Shown here piece after piece: positions 17,612 through 27,729 of a DNA stretch of 50,196 nt. Made by a program: the position numbers and the translations under genes. Within the stretch, counting starts at the first letter, position 1; each line of letters opens with the position of its first letter. The notes beneath the pieces were generated by a model. It was not told the origin of the DNA. It saw only the letters and a program-made list of their open reading frames with translations, and made no database searches. The stretch is from contig CAKOVI010000012.1 of the NCBI GenBank assembly GCA_934121905.1, forward strand, positions 1-50,196. Direction: 5' to 3'. This DNA is from an uncultured Clostridia bacterium (GTDB lineage Bacteria; Bacillota; Clostridia; TANB77; CAG-508).

Positions 17612-20371
17612 TTACTGATTTCTTCCACAACAATTCTTATACTTCTTCCCACTTCCACATGGGCAAGGATCATTTCTACCAACCTTAGGTTCTTCCCTAA
17701 CAACAGTCCTATTAACCTCTGGATTTTCAATAGAAGATTGTCCGCCATCAACACTATTTATAGATTGTAAAGCAGCTTTAGTAATTTTAGCAGTTTCGCT
17801 TCTTCTTAAATCCTTTTGTTGTCTTAAATTCATAAGAAGTTTAACAACATCAACCTTTATTGCCTCAATCATTTCATCAAACATCTCTGTACCAACAATT
17901 CTGTATTGAACAACTGGGTCTTTTTGTCCCCAACCTTGAAGACCAATACCTTTTCTAAGTTCATCCATGTTGTCAATGTGGTCCATCCATTTTTGATCAA
18001 CAACTTTAAGCATAACAATTCTTTCAATTTCACGTAATTGTTCAGCTTCGATTTCTTTTTCTTTCTCGGCATATTTTTCGTGAGCTTTTTCTTGTAAACT
18101 TGAAATAATTGCTTCTATATCTTCAGATTTATCTTTTAATTCATCTAACATATTTATTCCAAATGTGCTTACAATCTCATTTGATAAAGCTTCTATATTT
18201 AAAGTTAATTTTCCTTTTTCATCTGATTCATGGTATGTTTCAACTGTTGCTCTTGCAACCCAATCAATATAATTTGATATAACAGAGCTTAAATCCATTC
18301 CATCAAGAACTTGTTTTCTTTGAGAATAAATTTCTTCTCTTTGAACATTCATAACATCATCATATTTTAGGACATTCTTACGAATACTGAAGTTTCTTCC
18401 TTCAACTTTCTTTTGAGCATTTTCAACTGCTTTTGAAATCATTCTAACTTCGATTGGCATATTTTCATCAACATTTAATGCTGAATAAACTTTTGTTACT
18501 CTATCTCCACCGAAGATTTTCATTAGGTTGTCATCTAGTCCTATGTAGAATTTAGATTCTCCTGGATCTCCTTGACGTCCACTACGTCCACGTAATTGGT
18601 TGTCGATACGTCTTGATTCATGACGTTCTGTTCCTATTATTTTTAGACCACCTGCAGCTATTACTTTTTCTTTTTCTTCTTTTATTTGTTCTTGATATTT
18701 TTCATCTAATTTCTTAAATGTTTCTCTTGCTCTTAATATATCTTGGTCATCTGTTTCATAATATGTGTTTGATTCTTCGATTAAGTTTTCAGGAACTTTG
18801 TTTGCTTTCATTTCTTGTTTTGCTAAGAATTCACTATTTCCTCCAAGCATAATATCAGTTCCACGTCCTGCCATATTTGTTGCAATTGTAACGCTTCCTA
18901 ACTTTCCGGCTTGAGCTATAATTTCAGCTTCTTGTTCGTGATATTTAGCATTTAATACAGTATGCTTTATTCCTGCTTCTTTTAGTTTTTTGCTTAATAA
19001 TTCTGATTTTTCAACAGATACAGTACCAATTAATATTGGTTGACCTTTTGCGTGCGCTTCTTTTACGCTTTCTACTATTGCGTTAAATTTAGCTCTTTCG
19101 TTTTTGTATATAACATCATTTAAGTCTTTTCTCATTACAGGTTTGTTTGTTGGAATTGCAACAACGTCTAAGTTGTAAATTTCCTCAAATTCGCTTTCTT
19201 CTGTCATTGCAGTACCTGTCATTCCTGAAAGTTTTCCATACATTCTGAAGAAGTTTTGGAATGTAATTGTGGCAAGTGTTTTTGATTCATCTGCTATTTT
19301 TACTTTTTCCTTTGCTTCTAGAGCTTGATGTAATCCGTCATTATATCTTCTTCCATACATAATACGTCCAGTAAATTCATCAACTATTAATACTTGTCCA
19401 TCTTTTACAATGTAATCTGTATCTTTTTTCATTACACCATGTGCGTGTAATGCTTTATTTATGTGATGTACGATACTAGAATTTTCTATATCATTTAGGT
19501 TTTCTAGTCCGAATTCTCTTTCAGCTTTTTCTATACCTTTTTGTGTTAATGTTGCAGATTTTGCTTTTAAGTCTACAATATAGTCATATTTTTCATTATC
19601 TTCTTGTTGGTCAAAGTCTTTAACATCTTCTTCTACTATAACTTTTGCTTGTAATTTTCTTACAAATGTATCTGCTTTTTTATATAAGTCTGATGATGAA
19701 TTTGCTCTACCTGAAATTATAAGTGGTGTTCTAGCTTCATCGATTAAAATACTATCTATTTCGTCTACTATTGCAAAATGTAAACCTCTTTGTACTAATT
19801 GGTCTTTATATATGACCATGTTATCTCTTAAATAATCAAATCCGAACTCATTATTTGTACCATAAGTAATATCACTATTATATGCTTCTTGTTTTTGTTT
19901 TGGGCTTTGACCTGAAACTACAAGTCCTACTGATAATCCTAAAAATTTATATAATTTTCCCATCCATTCACTATCACGTTTTGCTAGGTAATCATTTACA
20001 GTTATTACATGTACACCTTTTCCCTCTAGTGCATTTAAGTATACTGGAAGTGTTGCAACTAAAGTTTTTCCTTCACCTGTTTTCATTTCTGCAATTCTTC
20101 CTTGGTGAAGTATAATTCCACCTATTAATTGAACATCAAAGTGTCTCATTCCTAAAACTCTTTTTGATGCTTCTCTAACTACTGCAAATGCTTCTGGTAA
20201 AATATCATCTAATGTTTTTCCATTTTTTAATTCTTCTTTGAAATAAGCTGTTTTATTTGTTAATTCTTTATCTGATAATTTGCTCATTTCATCTTCTAAA
20301 TTATTAATTTTATCAACTATAGGTCTTACTTTCTTAACCTCTTTTTCACTGTATGATTTAAATAATTTCAT
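17612..20371 (-). CDS. secA: Preprotein translocase ATPase SecA
   Basis: Motor of the Sec secretion pathway, pushing preproteins through SecYEG. Walker A MKTGEGKTLVATLP, IVDEIDSILIDEARTPL, and AGRGTDIMLGG and RRIDNQLRGRSGRQGDPG of the second motor domain are all present. The C-terminus carries the zinc/SecB-binding motif CPCGSGKKYKNCCG. Start at ATG 20371 (919 residues): the longer frame opens on the TTG of the -35 box of its promoter, so it cannot be the real start. A second copy is not in this window. CGG trinucleotides occur only out of frame. Confidence 0.97.
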   Translation of the reverse strand: MKLFKSYSEKEVKKVRPIVDKINNLEDEMSKLSDKELTNKTAYFKEELKNGKTLDDILPEAFAVVREASKRVLGMRHFDVQLIGGIILHQGRIAEMKTGEGKTLVATLPVYLNALEGKGVHVITVNDYLAKRDSEWMGKLYKFLGLSVGLVVSGQSPKQKQEAYNSDITYGTNNEFGFDYLRDNMVIYKDQLVQRGLHFAIVDEIDSILIDEARTPLIISGRANSSSDLYKKADTFVRKLQAKVIVEEDVKDFDQQEDNEKYDYIVDLKAKSATLTQKGIEKAEREFGLENLNDIENSSIVHHINKALHAHGVMKKDTDYIVKDGQVLIVDEFTGRIMYGRRYNDGLHQALEAKEKVKIADESKTLATITFQNFFRMYGKLSGMTGTAMTEESEFEEIYNLDVVAIPTNKPVMRKDLNDVIYKNERAKFNAIVESVKEAHAKGQPILIGTVSVEKSELLSKKLKEAGIKHTVLNAKYHEQEAEIIAQAGKLGSVTIATNMAGRGTDIMLGGNSEFLAKQEMKANKVPENLIEESNTYYETDDQDILRARETFKKLDEKYQEQIKEEKEKVIAAGGLKIIGTERHESRRIDNQLRGRSGRQGDPGESKFYIGLDDNLMKIFGGDRVTKVYSALNVDENMPIEVRMISKAVENAQKKVEGRNFSIRKNVLKYDDVMNVQREEIYSQRKQVLDGMDLSSVISNYIDWVARATVETYHESDEKGKLTLNIEALSNEIVSTFGINMLDELKDKSEDIEAIISSLQEKAHEKYAEKEKEIEAEQLREIERIVMLKVVDQKWMDHIDNMDELRKGIGLQGWGQKDPVVQYRIVGTEMFDEMIEAIKVDVVKLLMNLRQQKDLRRSETAKITKAALQSINSVDGGQSSIENPEVNRTVVREEPKVGRNDPCPCGSGKKYKNCCGRNQ

Positions 20372-20417
20372 ATTCTTTTTCATCCTCTCAAATTGTTTTA
20401 AGTATTTTTTCCCGTTT

Positions 20418-20446
20418 ACTATATCACTAAAATTATTTTTTATCAA
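20418..20446 (-). promoter_or_regulatory. secA promoter
   Basis: TTGATA (20441-20446), 17-base spacer, TATAGT (20418-20423) on the minus strand, about 50 bases ahead of the chosen secA start. Confidence 0.7.
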
Positions 20447-20521
20447 GTTTTTTTGTAATATTCTTCATAAATTAGAATAAATTTTTAGTAGAGTTGGTTT
20501 AAATATGAAAGAAGGTATTTT

Positions 20522-21085
20522 ATGTTTCTATATAATTTAAAATTAAACGGTAATAGATTAGTAAAGTTTTTATTTATTGTTATGCTTTTAATTATTTTAG
20601 TTATTTTTTCCATTGGAATTTATAATATTTTCTTTAAAAATGAATCTAGAAATAATTATGAAGTAAAACTTACCGATACTATAAAATCTAATCAAATTTT
20701 CGAAATCACTCCCGAAAATTATACAAATATACTGCAAACTGTTACAGAAGATATTGATTCCTATATTGGCTGTAAAGTTCATTTTACTGGTTATGTTTAT
20801 AGACTGATTGATTTTAGCGAAAAAGAGTTTGTTCTAGCTAGGGATATGCTAATAAATGAAAACTCTTCTCAAAGTCTTGTTGTTGGCTTTTTGTGTACAT
20901 ATGATACAGCTTACGAGTTTAAAGATAATACATGGGTTGATATAACTGGCACTATTGTTAAAGGTGAATATTATGGAGATATCGCTCAAATTAAAGTTGA
21001 TAGTATGTTTGAATGCAGCGAACCTGAGGATAAATTTGTTTCTGTTCCTGATAGTTCTTATGTGCCTACTTCTGGTATATTATAG
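20522..21085 (+). CDS. DUF1980-like membrane-anchored protein
   Basis: 187 residues with an N-terminal membrane anchor (~14-37) and an exported domain. SYIGCKVHFTGYVYR, then EFVLARDML, VVGFLCTY and NTWVDITGTIVKGEY follow the pattern of the C-terminal domain of the DUF1980/TIGR03943 (YcgQ-like) family, which usually partners a YcgR-type permease; no permease gene is next to it here. GAAGG precedes the ATG. It is the first plus-strand gene of the window and ends at its own terminator. Confidence 0.65.
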   Translation: MFLYNLKLNGNRLVKFLFIVMLLIILVIFSIGIYNIFFKNESRNNYEVKLTDTIKSNQIFEITPENYTNILQTVTEDIDSYIGCKVHFTGYVYRLIDFSEKEFVLARDMLINENSSQSLVVGFLCTYDTAYEFKDNTWVDITGTIVKGEYYGDIAQIKVDSMFECSEPEDKFVSVPDSSYVPTSGIL

Positions 21086-21092
21086 AAAATAT

Positions 21093-21123
21093 AGCTACTT
21101 ATATTTAATTAGTATAAGTAGCT
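21093..21123 (+). terminator. Terminator of the DUF1980-like gene
   Basis: AGCTACTTATA (21093-21103) pairs with TATAAGTAGCT (21113-21123), 8 bases after the stop, followed by a T-rich stretch. Confidence 0.65.
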
Positions 21124-21164
21124 TTACTTATACTACATTATATTTATTTCATTACTTTCTCCAT

Positions 21165-21959
21165 TCATTTTTTCTTTATTCTTGGCATTTCAATTATTCT
21201 TTTTTCCATATTAGCTCTTTCTTTTGCATTATATTTAAAACAATGATCAATCATCTCTGCTATTCCTTGCTCTTCTCTTTGAATCAAGCTATATATTTCA
21301 TTTCCTTTTTCTTCAATTTTATTAATTAATTCATTCTTTTGATTTTCTAGCTTTTTATCAAATATAACTGTTTGTTCTTTTAATTTTTCATCAAATTGAG
21401 CCGTTTGTTTTTCCAATTTTTCATCAAATACAGCTGTTTGTTCCTTTAGCTTTTTATCAAATATAACTGTTTGCTCTTTTAATTTTTCATCAAATTGAGC
21501 CGTTTGTTTTTCCAATTTTTCATCAAATACAGCTGTTTGTTCCTTTAGCTTTTTATCAAATATAACTGTTTGCTCTTTTAATTTTTCATCAAATTGAGCC
21601 GTTTGTTTTTCCAATTTTTCATCAAATAATGTTGTTTGTTTTTCTAGCTTTTCGTCAAATGTATTAGCTAATTTTTCCAACTTTTCATCAAATGAGTTCG
21701 TTAATTCAATTTTCTGCTTTTCCAATTTCTCGTCAAACGTATTGGTTAATTCGATTTTCTGTTTTTCTAATTTCTCATCCAACATATTTGTTAGTTCAAC
21801 CTTCTGGTTTTCTAATTTTCTATCAAATTTTTCCTCTTGTTCTTCAAATTTAGTGTCAACTTTCTCAAATCTTTGATTCATTTCGGTATGCAAATTATCT
21901 ATTTTATTTGATAATTTAAATAATTGTTCAATAATTAATTCTTCTGATTTCTGGGTCAT
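21165..21959 (-). CDS. Tandem-repeat coiled-coil protein
   Basis: 264 residues, nearly all coiled coil. Residues ~45-95 carry 15-residue units (LEKQKIELTNTFDEK type); residues ~95-195 carry 11-residue units FDEKLEKQTAQ / FDEKLKEQTVI / FDKKLKEQTAV grouped in threes. Such hendecad and pentadecad spacing gives straight or right-handed coils. No membrane segment or enzyme domain. GAGAGGAAC precedes the ATG. The function is unknown; it resembles Bacillus/Clostridium proteins loosely called chemotaxis- or SMC-like. At DNA level the repeats are near identical, so copy number is likely variable. Confidence 0.65.
   Translation of the reverse strand: MTQKSEELIIEQLFKLSNKIDNLHTEMNQRFEKVDTKFEEQEEKFDRKLENQKVELTNMLDEKLEKQKIELTNTFDEKLEKQKIELTNSFDEKLEKLANTFDEKLEKQTTLFDEKLEKQTAQFDEKLKEQTVIFDKKLKEQTAVFDEKLEKQTAQFDEKLKEQTVIFDKKLKEQTAVFDEKLEKQTAQFDEKLKEQTVIFDKKLENQKNELINKIEEKGNEIYSLIQREEQGIAEMIDHCFKYNAKERANMEKRIIEMPRIKKK
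21345..21640 (-). repeat. 99-bp tandem repeat inside the coiled-coil gene
   Basis: AATATAACTGTTTG recurs at 21361, 21460 and 21559, exactly 99 bases apart, within a nearly identical unit encoding three 11-residue hendecads. About two full copies and partial flanking copies are present. Confidence 0.9.
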
Positions 21960-22075
21960 ATTCGTTCCTCTCTTTCTAAATTTTTTGATATAATAAAAAA
22001 ATAACGGAATGCAAAATTTCTTTTACTGAAATAACACCTCCAAATTATACTAGACAAATATTTAAATGTCAAGCA

Positions 22076-23176
22076 TTATTCTAAATTAAAAATAGTTTTC
22101 ACAATTCCTCCTTCAAAAAATTTGGAAAAGACATTTTTTAAAATAATTAGAACAATAGGACCTACAAACATACCGTAAAACTCCAATAAATTTGAATCCA
22201 GTATACATTGCTGCAACCGTAAATATAGGATGAATTCCAATATTTCCGGCTTACGATTTTAGGTTCGATAAATTGTCTAGTTATAGACATAATAATCCAT
22301 AAACCAATTATCGCTAAACCCAATTTTAAATCCCCATTTAAACCAGATAAAATTCCCCATGGTACCATAACTGTTCCTGAGCCTAAAATTGGAAGAGCGT
22401 CTACAAATGCTATTCCAAGAGCAATTATAAGAGGAAAACCTACATTCAATCCTGCAAAATACATTATATAAAGTCCTACCAGTGATATTATAAATGAAAT
22501 TAAAATAAGGGTTACTTGTGCTTTTAGGTATCCTCCTAAAACCTTTATAAGTTCTCTTATATGTCCGAGTTAATTCTTTCATCCACTTTTCTGGTAAATG
22601 GTGTTCTAATTCGTCTAACATGTATATTTTATCTGTACAAATAAAATATAAAGCTAAAATTGTTACACCTACATATATCATTATACAAGGAATCAGTTTT
22701 ATTCCATTAACAATACTTATTAAGAAATTTTGAAAATAATTTGATATGTTATCTAATATTGTAAAACTATTTTTTTCAAGAATATCTATTAACTCTTTTG
22801 AAAACCTTAATTTTACAGAATTAAATTTTTCTAATAGTCTTTGTACTTGGAAGTATATATTATCATAATAATTATTAAAATCTGAAAGTAAATTTGAAGA
22901 TTCTGAAACAATTGTTGCTATCCCCCACCCTAAAAGACCTATTATAATTCCAAATGTTATTACAAATACAATTATCGAACTTAGTCTTCTTGTAATTTGA
23001 AATTTTTTCATTAATCTTTTTATTAATGGCTCTATAATTAGAGCTATTATAAAAGCTATTAAAAATGGCATATAAAATACAGCTAGTTTAAATGCTACGA
23101 TTGTTAAAATAATAGCTAATATTACTAAAAATATTCTTTTTATAACACTTGTCCAATATTTAGCTTCTTTAGACAT
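22076..23176 (-). CDS. ytvI: YtvI-type AI-2E-family transporter, read through three CGGN sites
   Basis: Sporulation-associated polytopic membrane protein of the AI-2E/UPF0118 family. In plain triplets it breaks three times. CGG at 22567-22565 (ACT C GGA CAT), 22248-22246 (AGC C GGA AAT) and 22175-22173 (TTA C GGT ATG) must each be read as four bases for one Gly. With these shifts it is 365 residues: EPLIKRLMKKF, then TGHIRELIKVLGGYLKAQ, FVDALPILGSG, EPKIVSGNIGIHP and FIGVLGMFVGPIV, with the stop at 22078. The span of 1101 bases minus three is divisible by three. Family motifs continue smoothly across every site. AAGGAG precedes the ATG. Alternative: a pseudogene. Confidence 0.85.
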
Positions 23177-23245
23177 TTTTCACTCTCCTTGTTAAAATTT
23201 GGATATAATATTATTATATGCCAAATTTTAACTACTATTCAGTCT

Positions 23246-24422
23246 TTACTTTAAAGCTTCCTCCATTACTTTGCTTAAATATTTCATACTATTTATGGTT
23301 TGTTCTAAAGTATTTCCTGTTGCCCCAACCTCAATTATGCATGCTGCTTTTCCTAAGTGTTGATTGTACCTGGAATTTCTTAAAATAATTGGTTTAAAAA
23401 GTCCTGGATATAGGTCATTTGCTTTTTGTTGAATTTTTACTGCAAATTTCAAATTCGAACCCCAGTTCGGATGTGATAATCCTCCACCATCACTTCCCAT
23501 TACAAACATAAGTTGTGCACAATATTCTTCTCCTATTTTGACCAATGGTGCATAATTTTCATTGCTTCCTATAGCATCTCTATGTAAATCAATTATAATA
23601 TCAGAATTGAAATCCTTTAATACATTTTGTACGGTTTTTAATGACCTAGAATATGAACCAGTATATGCTGGGTAATCATGAAAATCTTTGTTATGATTTA
23701 CATTAAAACCATAATTTCCTAAACAATTTGTTAACTCATCCCCCACACGAACAACAGAGAAATTTTGATTTGTGGTTCTATAGTTTCCGTGATGGTTCAT
23801 ATTGGTAATTCTCAGTTTGGGTATAGCTTTCACATGTATGTGTATGGAATATTAAAATATCTTTTTTATCAATCTCTAAATTATCAGGATTTAGCATATC
23901 ATCTGTTAATTCATAAGATGTTTCATTTCTGATTTTTATTCCATTATATTCTTTGTTGTATCTTTCTGTTATTGGATTCTGTGTTACTACTTGTGTAGTT
24001 GTATCAGTTGTTATTTCTTGGACTTGTGCCGTTTTTTGTTCTTCCGAATTTGTGTTCGTATCAATATTATTTTCTTCTGTTTTTTCTTCTATTTCTTGTC
24101 CTATACTTCGTTCCGCTTCTTCTGTATTAAATAAATTTAACCCCATTTTTAACATAGATTTTAAAGAATCTGTCTTAAAATTGTTTTCAATATCTTCTGT
24201 TTTTTCATCGTCTAAATTAGTTTTTGATATATTTTTAATAATATTACTTTCCGTATCGATTCCTAATTTTATAAAACTACTATCATTTACATTAATTGAT
24301 TTGTTTAAATGTTCTTTTAATGATAGATTTTTTAAAATGAACTTACTCAAAATATAAATAGCAATTACTATTAGCAGTATTTTGGCTATATCTTTTAATC
24401 TTATTACTGTAACATTGAACAT
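23246..24422 (-). CDS. spoIIP: Stage II sporulation protein P, read through one CGGA site
   Basis: Peptidoglycan amidase/endopeptidase needed for engulfment of the forespore, working with SpoIID and SpoIIM. N-terminal membrane anchor (~10-30), long acidic T/E-rich linker (~55-160), then the catalytic domain: DILIFHTHTCESYTQ (zinc/active-site His), FSVVRVGDEL, DIIIDLHRDA and ACIIEVGATGNTLEE-like ACIIEVGATGN. CGG at 23789-23787 in CCA TCA C GGA AAC breaks the frame; reading CGGA as Gly gives PSGNYRTTNQNF and 391 residues (1177 minus one divides by three). Without the shift the product stops five codons later, before most of the catalytic domain. GGGAG precedes the ATG. Confidence 0.9.
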
Positions 24423-24480
24423 ATATCTTCTCCCTAATTAAATATATATTCATTTTGTATTTTTTTATGCAAAAAGAAAA

Positions 24481-24512
24481 CTCCAGGTAGGAGCATTGCT
24501 TACTACCTGGAG
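24481..24512 (-). terminator. Terminator of the 56-residue cassette gene
   Basis: Perfect 10-bp GC-rich stem CTCCAGGTAG (24481-24490) with 24503-24512, followed on the minus strand by TTTTCTTTTT. Confidence 0.85.
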
Positions 24513-24522
24513 GAAGAAAAAA

Positions 24523-24693
24523 TTATTTGCGTGAACACATCTTAGCAATCTCACGCTGCTCTTCTTCTGTCAATCCACAGTACGGACTTAACGCCTGAGC
24601 AGTTATAGCTGTAAGACTGTTAAACGGAAAAGGTCTGTTTGACATTTCCTCAAAAAATCTTTCCATGTTACTTTCTGTTGCCTTTTTTCTCAT
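24523..24693 (-). CDS. Small unknown protein in a single-gene cassette
   Basis: 56 residues from ATG 24693 (AAAGGTG 8 bases upstream; GTG 24705 is too close to it). No family recognised; the C-terminal half (CGLTEEEQREIAKMCSRK) looks helical and the middle holds NRPFPFNSLTAITAQAL. It has its own perfect-consensus promoter and strong terminator and is richer in G+C than its neighbours, like a moron-type cassette placed between spoIIP and the MBL gene. The other cassette at 46264-47029 has the same build. Confidence 0.6.
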   Translation of the reverse strand: MRKKATESNMERFFEEMSNRPFPFNSLTAITAQALSPYCGLTEEEQREIAKMCSRK

Positions 24694-24759
24694 TTTTTTC
24701 TTCACCTTTCTGTTAATCCGACCATAAAAATTGGTCTTTGTTTGCTAGTAACTTCATCT

Positions 24760-24788
24760 ATTATATTCCATTTTTTTCCATTTGTCAA
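24760..24788 (-). promoter_or_regulatory. Consensus promoter of the small cassette gene
   Basis: TTGACA (24783-24788), 17-base spacer, TATAAT (24760-24765): a perfect match to the vegetative sigma-A consensus. The leader is about 60 bases. Confidence 0.85.
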
Positions 24789-24846
24789 TATTAATATTAG
24801 CTTTACATCAAGTATTCATCGCATTTTTTGACATATTTTTCCTTTT

Positions 24847-25497
24847 TTATATTTTTCTAGGTTTAAGTTCCAAATAAATAGGCTTCTCATTTTCAATCAT
24901 AGTAGACTTACCATGTCCTGGATACACAATAGTATCATCAGGTAAAACAAGTAACTTATTTATAATAGAATCCATAATCTCATCAAAATCAGAAGTAGGT
25001 AAGTCTGTCCTTCCCCAGGTACCTCTAAACAAAGTATCACCAGAAAACAAAAGTTTTTCACTTTCTAAATATAAAGAACATCCTCCTTTAGTATGACCTG
25101 GTGTATGAATAACTTTAAACTCGAGATTACCTAAATGAATTAAATCTCCATCATCTAATCTAGAATCTGCATCTATTTCGATTTCTGGAAGTCCATCCAT
25201 AAATTCAGTAAGATTTATTTCTTTATTGTTCAAACCTTCTGCATCTAATCTATGAATTAAAACCTTTCCACCAATTTTCTCTCTTAATTCCTTAACACCT
25301 GCTATATGGTCCCCATGGCAATGAGTTAGAAAAATATATTTTAAATTTCCTTGTAAAATATTTATCATTTCAATAATTCTATCTACATCACCTGCTGGAT
25401 CAACAACCATAGTTTCTTTACTTTCTTGGTCAAAAACAATATAGCAGTTTGTTTCATCTCCTATCCATGTTGATATTTTTAATCTCTTTAGTATCAT
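24847..25497 (-). CDS. MBL-fold hydrolase (glyoxalase II-like)
   Basis: Metallo-beta-lactamase-fold hydrolase. THCHGDHIAG is the HxHxDH zinc motif; HTPGHTKGG, FSGDTLFRGTWGRTDL and VYPGHG supply the other metal ligands. The pattern is that of YqgX/GloB-like hydrolases of Firmicutes, which act on thioesters such as lactoylglutathione or related thiols. 216 residues. It starts 6 bases after the rel stop, the third gene of recJ-rel-MBL, a conserved Firmicute order. Confidence 0.9.
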   Translation of the reverse strand: MILKRLKISTWIGDETNCYIVFDQESKETMVVDPAGDVDRIIEMINILQGNLKYIFLTHCHGDHIAGVKELREKIGGKVLIHRLDAEGLNNKEINLTEFMDGLPEIEIDADSRLDDGDLIHLGNLEFKVIHTPGHTKGGCSLYLESEKLLFSGDTLFRGTWGRTDLPTSDFDEIMDSIINKLLVLPDDTIVYPGHGKSTMIENEKPIYLELKPRKI

Positions 25498-25503
25498 TAA
25501 ATT

Positions 25504-27714
25504 TTAAACCTTCTTTCTTGTTACTTCATAAACACTATCCACCTTGCGAACAGCTTTTAAAATAGAATTAAGTTCATCTATATTTTTAGTTTCTAATGTA
25601 AGTTCTATAATTGCAATTCTATCTTTACCAGTTTTTGCATTAATTCCAACAATATTTGCTTTAGCAGTAGATAAAGCTTTTGTAATATCTGCTAGTAATC
25701 CGCTTCTATCATTTGCTGAAATTTCTATATCAACATTATAAGAAGCTTGTTTTTCTTCTACCCAAGAAACATCAATAATTCTATTCTCTTCTTTTAATAA
25801 ATCTTTAACATTAACACAATCTTTTCTGTGAACAGAAACGCCTCTACCTTTTGTAATATATCCTATAATTTCATCTCCTGGAAGTGGGTTGCAACACTTA
25901 GAAAGCTTTACTAAGCAATTATCAATTCCCTTAACTATTATACCATTGCTAGATGGTTTTGCTTTTTTATCTGTCTTAGCTTTAGATAATTCCTCAAGCT
26001 TTTCCTCTATCTCTTCCTCTTTATGGTCTTTTCTATACTCTATAAGCATACGAGCAATTATTTTTCCTGCTGAATTTGCACCAAATCCAACTGCTGCATA
26101 CATTTCGTCTAAGTCTTTATATTTATATCTATTAAGCATTGGTGTAATGTAATCTGTTTTAAATAATTTATCATGAGATAAACCTAATCTTTTTAATTCT
26201 TTATCAATAGATGTTTTACCCTTTTCAATATTTTCTGCTTTTTTCTCTTTTTTAAACCAACTATTTATTTTATTCTTAGCTTGTGCACTTTTTATAAATT
26301 TAAGCCAATCCATACTTGGACCTTTTGAGTTATCTGATGTAATTATTTCTACTATATCTCCACTTTTTAATGGGGTAATAATAGGCATCATTTTACTATT
26401 TATCTTACAACCTGTCATGTGGTTTCCAATTTCAGCGTGAATAGAATATGCAAAATCAATTGGTGTTGCACCTTTTGGTAAAACTTTTATTAAACCTTTT
26501 GGGGTAAATACATAAACTTCATCCTCAAATAATTCTCTTTTTAAATTGTCTAAAAATTGCTCTGGGTCTTGCATTTCTTGTTGCCACTCTAAAGTCTCGC
26601 GAAGCCATGCAAGTTTATCTTCTGTTACAACTACATTTTTCTTTCCTCTACCTAAGAAATTTGCTTCTTTGTATGCCCAATGTGCTGCGATACCATTTTC
26701 CGCAATTTTGTGCATATCCCAAGTACGAATCTGAACCTCAAAAGGGGTTCCTTTTTCTCCAAGTAATGTTGTATGAATTGATTGATACATATTAGGTTTT
26801 GGAACAGCAATATAGTCTTTAAATCTTCCAGGCATTGGACTATACATTTCGTGAACTACACCTAGTGCAGCGTAACAGTCTTTTACAGAGTTTACTATAA
26901 TTCTCATAGCAAACAAATCATATATTTGATCTATTGTACAATTGTCTCTTATCATTTTTCTATATATAGAGTACAAGTGTTTGGCTCTTCCTGTAACTTC
27001 TGCATCTATTCTTTGCTTTTTTAGCTGAACTCTTATATCATCCATTATTTTTTCTATAAACTTTAGTCTTTCATCTTTTTTCTTATTTATACTTTCAACT
27101 AAATCATAATATTTTTCTGGATACATATATTTAAAGCCAAGGTCCTCTAATTCTGCTTTTATTGAATATAGACCCAACCTATTTGCAAGTGGTGCATATA
27201 GTTCTAGAGTTTCTTTTGCATTTGCAATTTGCCTTTCTCTTTTTAGATATTTTAGTGTTCTCATATTATGAAGTCTATCTGCAAGTTTTATTAATATAAC
27301 TCTTATGTCTTTTCCCATTGCTAAAAACATTCTTCTATAATTTTCTACTTGTGTTTCTTCTAATGTTGCAAATTGGATAGTACTTAATTTAGTCACACCT
27401 GCAACCATATCTGAGATTTCCTCTCCAAACATATCTGTTAAATCTTTCCCAGTAACATCTGTATCTTCTACTACATCGTGAAGAAGAGCAGCACAAAGTG
27501 TATTATCATCCATTCCTATTGATGCTAAAATATATGCCACATTTAAAGGATGGATTATATAAGGCTCACCTGACCCTCTTTTTTGGTCTTTATGTTTTTC
27601 TGCAGCTAAGTTGTAAGCTTTCATTATTAGCTTCGTATCTGCTTTTCTAGATACTTCTTTTTTCTTTGATATTACATCATAAATTGTTATTTCATCTTTA
27701 TTTTCTGTTATCAT
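25504..27714 (-). CDS. rel: Bifunctional (p)ppGpp synthetase/hydrolase Rel
   Basis: Long RSH enzyme that makes and degrades (p)ppGpp in the stringent response. HD hydrolase domain: YIIHPLNVAYILA, LLHDVVEDT (HD pair), LADRLHNMRTL. Synthetase domain: RAKHLYSIYRKM, YDLFAMRIIV, KPNMYQSIHT, VEIQIRTWDMH. TGS domain: DEVYVFTPKGLIKVLPKGAT. Zinc-finger/CC region: CCNPLPGDEIIG; and an ACT domain at the end (SGLLADITKALSTAKANI). 736 residues, the usual length. It lies 15 bases after recJ and 6 before the MBL gene. AAAGGGGGA precedes the ATG. A separate small synthetase is at 4622-5275. Confidence 0.96.
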   Translation of the reverse strand: MITENKDEITIYDVISKKKEVSRKADTKLIMKAYNLAAEKHKDQKRGSGEPYIIHPLNVAYILASIGMDDNTLCAALLHDVVEDTDVTGKDLTDMFGEEISDMVAGVTKLSTIQFATLEETQVENYRRMFLAMGKDIRVILIKLADRLHNMRTLKYLKRERQIANAKETLELYAPLANRLGLYSIKAELEDLGFKYMYPEKYYDLVESINKKKDERLKFIEKIMDDIRVQLKKQRIDAEVTGRAKHLYSIYRKMIRDNCTIDQIYDLFAMRIIVNSVKDCYAALGVVHEMYSPMPGRFKDYIAVPKPNMYQSIHTTLLGEKGTPFEVQIRTWDMHKIAENGIAAHWAYKEANFLGRGKKNVVVTEDKLAWLRETLEWQQEMQDPEQFLDNLKRELFEDEVYVFTPKGLIKVLPKGATPIDFAYSIHAEIGNHMTGCKINSKMMPIITPLKSGDIVEIITSDNSKGPSMDWLKFIKSAQAKNKINSWFKKEKKAENIEKGKTSIDKELKRLGLSHDKLFKTDYITPMLNRYKYKDLDEMYAAVGFGANSAGKIIARMLIEYRKDHKEEEIEEKLEELSKAKTDKKAKPSSNGIIVKGIDNCLVKLSKCCNPLPGDEIIGYITKGRGVSVHRKDCVNVKDLLKEENRIIDVSWVEEKQASYNVDIEISANDRSGLLADITKALSTAKANIVGINAKTGKDRIAIIELTLETKNIDELNSILKAVRKVDSVYEVTRKKV

Positions 27715-27729
27715 ATAATCCCCCTTTAT

